Source of the DNA: DASYKT01 sp035995185
GTDB lineage: Bacteria > Acidobacteriota > Blastocatellia > Pyrinomonadales > Pyrinomonadaceae
Assembly (NCBI GenBank): GCA_035995185.1
Contig: DASYKT010000042.1
Location: forward strand, 62,001-126,000
Length of the DNA: 64,000 bases
Direction of reading: 5' to 3'
The stretch's first letter is position 1. Each line of letters opens with the position of its first letter. Positions 62,856 through 64,000 of the stretch are shown here, piece after piece. Position numbers and translations under genes: made by a program. The notes under the pieces are model-generated. The model was not told the DNA's origin and made no database searches. It was given only the letters and a program-made list of their open reading frames with translations.

Positions 62856-63038
62856 AAATAGTTCCTTAATATTATTTTGTAAATAAAATGAATCTGACGA
62901 TTCAATAAAGTATAAGTTATACAGGCATAATTGGTTAAATCGCGAAAACGAAAAAGCGAAAAATGCAGCTGTCTTCGGCTTCGATTTGCTCAGCAGGCGG
63001 AAGAAGGGTAGATCAATTTGCGTGAAAAATAAAAACAA

Positions 63039-63062
63039 GCCTCGGTCCGGATAGACCGAGGC
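63039..63062 (-). terminator. Terminator of the 63087 gene
   Basis: Read leftward, GCCTCGGTC-TATCCG-GACCGAGGC is followed by TTGTTTTTATTTTT. Confidence 0.88.
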
Positions 63063-63086
63063 CTCGTGTTTTTAGACAAAACTTCT

Positions 63087-63344
63087 TTAAGTACAGGTCG
63101 GACTGGGGTCGCAGGGCTGCGCATAGCAAAGAGCCACATTGTGACGACAAGGGTTACACTGCTGCGGATGTGTTTCGCACACTTCTTCGCAGACCAGGGA
63201 TAATTCGTCACACTCCCAGCAGCAGTTTGGAAGAAGAAACGCTTTTGTGGATCTAGTTTGCAGACCTAAAGCAAAAACCAGGCTGCCGGAAAGAACAGCC
63301 AGAATAAGGAACTTGCGGGAAAGCTTGGTAAGTTCTTTTAACAT
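63087..63344 (-). CDS. Secreted ten-cysteine miniprotein, copy A
   Basis: 85 residues, with AAAAAAGGAG before the ATG. A signal/transmembrane segment (KFLILAVLSGSLVFALG) precedes a mature part of about 45 residues with ten cysteines in the pattern CC-x2-C-x6-C-x3-C-x6-C-x2-C-x6-C-x4-C-x5-C (NCCWECDEL, LVCEEVCE, CNPCRH, CYAQPCD). It is paralogous to copy B at 63456. Disulphides or metal binding could stabilise it in the periplasm. No known family is recognised. Confidence 0.75.
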   Translation of the reverse strand: MLKELTKLSRKFLILAVLSGSLVFALGLQTRSTKAFLLPNCCWECDELSLVCEEVCETHPQQCNPCRHNVALCYAQPCDPSPTCT

Positions 63345-63410
63345 TTTATTTGCTCCTTTTTTGATTCGGAAGTTACGGGGTTAGCAAATCACGGGATCTG
63401 CCGTAAAACG

Positions 63411-63445
63411 ATCAGGTCTAAACTTGAAGGAAGTTAAGACCTGAT
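63411..63445 (-). terminator. Terminator of the 63456 gene
   Basis: Read leftward, ATCAGGTCT-TAACTTCCTTCAAGTTT-AGACCTGAT is followed by CGTTTT. The T-run is short. Confidence 0.65.
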
Positions 63446-63455
63446 TTCGAAAAAA

Positions 63456-63713
63456 CTAGCAGCCCGGATCGGGATTGCAGGTACGGAAGCACTCGCGTAC
63501 ATCATCCTGACATTCCGCGCAGAGCGGAAAAGTCGGATGAATTTGGCAGTAAGCCTGACAAAGTCCCTCATCCAGCTCGCATTCCGAGCAGCATTTGGCG
63601 CCCGTGGCCTGAGCCGAATTAGAAGGCATCATCACTAAGGTAACGAACAGGCCGCCGGAAAGTACCGCTAATATCAGAAGCCTGCGTGATAGTTTAAGAA
63701 CGTTTGAAAACAT
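63456..63713 (-). CDS. Secreted ten-cysteine miniprotein, copy B
   Basis: 85 residues, with AAAAAAGGAG before the ATG. The N-terminal segment (RLLILAVLSGGLFVTLVMM) is near-identical in design to copy A. The mature part keeps all ten cysteines in nearly the same spacing (KCCSECEL, LCQAYCQ, CAECQDD, ECFRTCN, terminal Cys). The leader sequence upstream (GGCAAATATGCAGGGTTTGC) resembles that of copy A, so regulatory DNA was duplicated too. Another copy might lie beyond the right edge, but none is seen in the remaining 287 bases, which hold no gene. Confidence 0.75.
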   Translation of the reverse strand: MFSNVLKLSRRLLILAVLSGGLFVTLVMMPSNSAQATGAKCCSECELDEGLCQAYCQIHPTFPLCAECQDDVRECFRTCNPDPGC

Positions 63714-64000
63714 AAGATCTCTCCTTTTTTGATCTTGAATTCTGGTTCGGCAAATATGCAGGGTTTGCCGGGACGGTTAATGGTTTGATCTACAGCTTCA
63801 CGACAAAAGATCCCTAAAGGCAGGGAGGTTCAAAACCTTAATGACGATATTGTTGGGAAATTTCGTACATATGGGGAAACCGTAATTAGTTTTATGCTAA
63901 CCCCATGTTAGTTCATCGCCGGGATGATAGTCAAAATTTTTAAGTAAGCTGTAAGAGGGTCGATTTTTAGCTTAAGCGGTTTCCGGAACCTGTATGTTTG

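Overview
The window looks like a chromosomal segment of a diderm, probably aerobic or microaerobic heterotroph. My best guess is Acidobacteriota, class Blastocatellia (about 60 percent sure). This is inferred from DUF1800/DUF1501 secreted protein pairs, a YpdA-type bacillithiol reductase, a long-form HflX next to a 7TM-HD phosphodiesterase, many lineage-type secreted hypotheticals, and spacers packed with dispersed palindromic repeats. I saw no rRNA, tRNA, CRISPR array, prophage or classical transposase. Layout, left to right. 1-5416: leftward block DUF1800 / DUF1501 (Tat) / second DUF1800 copy cut by the window edge, a tandem duplication. 5.8-10 kb: a small Sm-like protein, an NlpC/P60 hydrolase, and two paralogous secreted proteins, one of which carries a frameshift. 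10-19 kb: housekeeping genes (YgfZ, uracil-DNA glycosylase, Mrp, ErpA, PilT, malic enzyme), a solo HicB, a GxxExxY nuclease-like gene framed by CACGAA repeats, and a DUF72 protein. 19-28.6 kb: a RedB-like thioredoxin-fold protein coupled to a membrane GGDEF-EAL protein, a two-component system, a secreted LolA-like protein, YpdA and PhzF. 28.7-31.7 kb: rpsA, an HU protein and a HIT protein. 31.9-37.7 kb: leftward operon hflX, pgpH-like gene and two hypotheticals. 38-46.8 kb: a TIG/beta-propeller protein, a 29-residue-repeat protein, an S8 protease, an M48 protease and purA. 47.4-54.6 kb: a GNAT-acyltransferase fusion after glgA, DUF1353, rho, engB and a hypothetical. 54.7-64 kb: a SnoaL-like protein, two membrane proteins with matching promoters, lon, a small conserved protein, a ferritin-like protein, an SDR, and two paralogous secreted ten-cysteine miniproteins. 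The genes form short operons: glgA-acyltransferase, rpsA-HU-HIT, hflX-pgpH-hypotheticals, histidine kinase-regulator and redB-GGDEF/EAL. Fe-S/redox functions (Mrp, ErpA, YgfZ, YpdA, ferritin) and signalling (c-di-GMP, probably c-di-AMP, a two-component system) are well represented. The most interesting structure is in the spacers. At least four families of inverted repeats lie between genes, often touching stop codons. The CACGAA family frames the GxxExxY nuclease-like gene exactly, as inverted ends, while the other copies are empty hairpins. That suggests a nuclease gene with short non-autonomous relatives. Other notable points are a probable ATT start codon for hflX, a -1 frameshift at an A6 run in a duplicated secreted protein, a shared promoter module before two membrane proteins, and the ten-cysteine miniprotein pair at the right edge.
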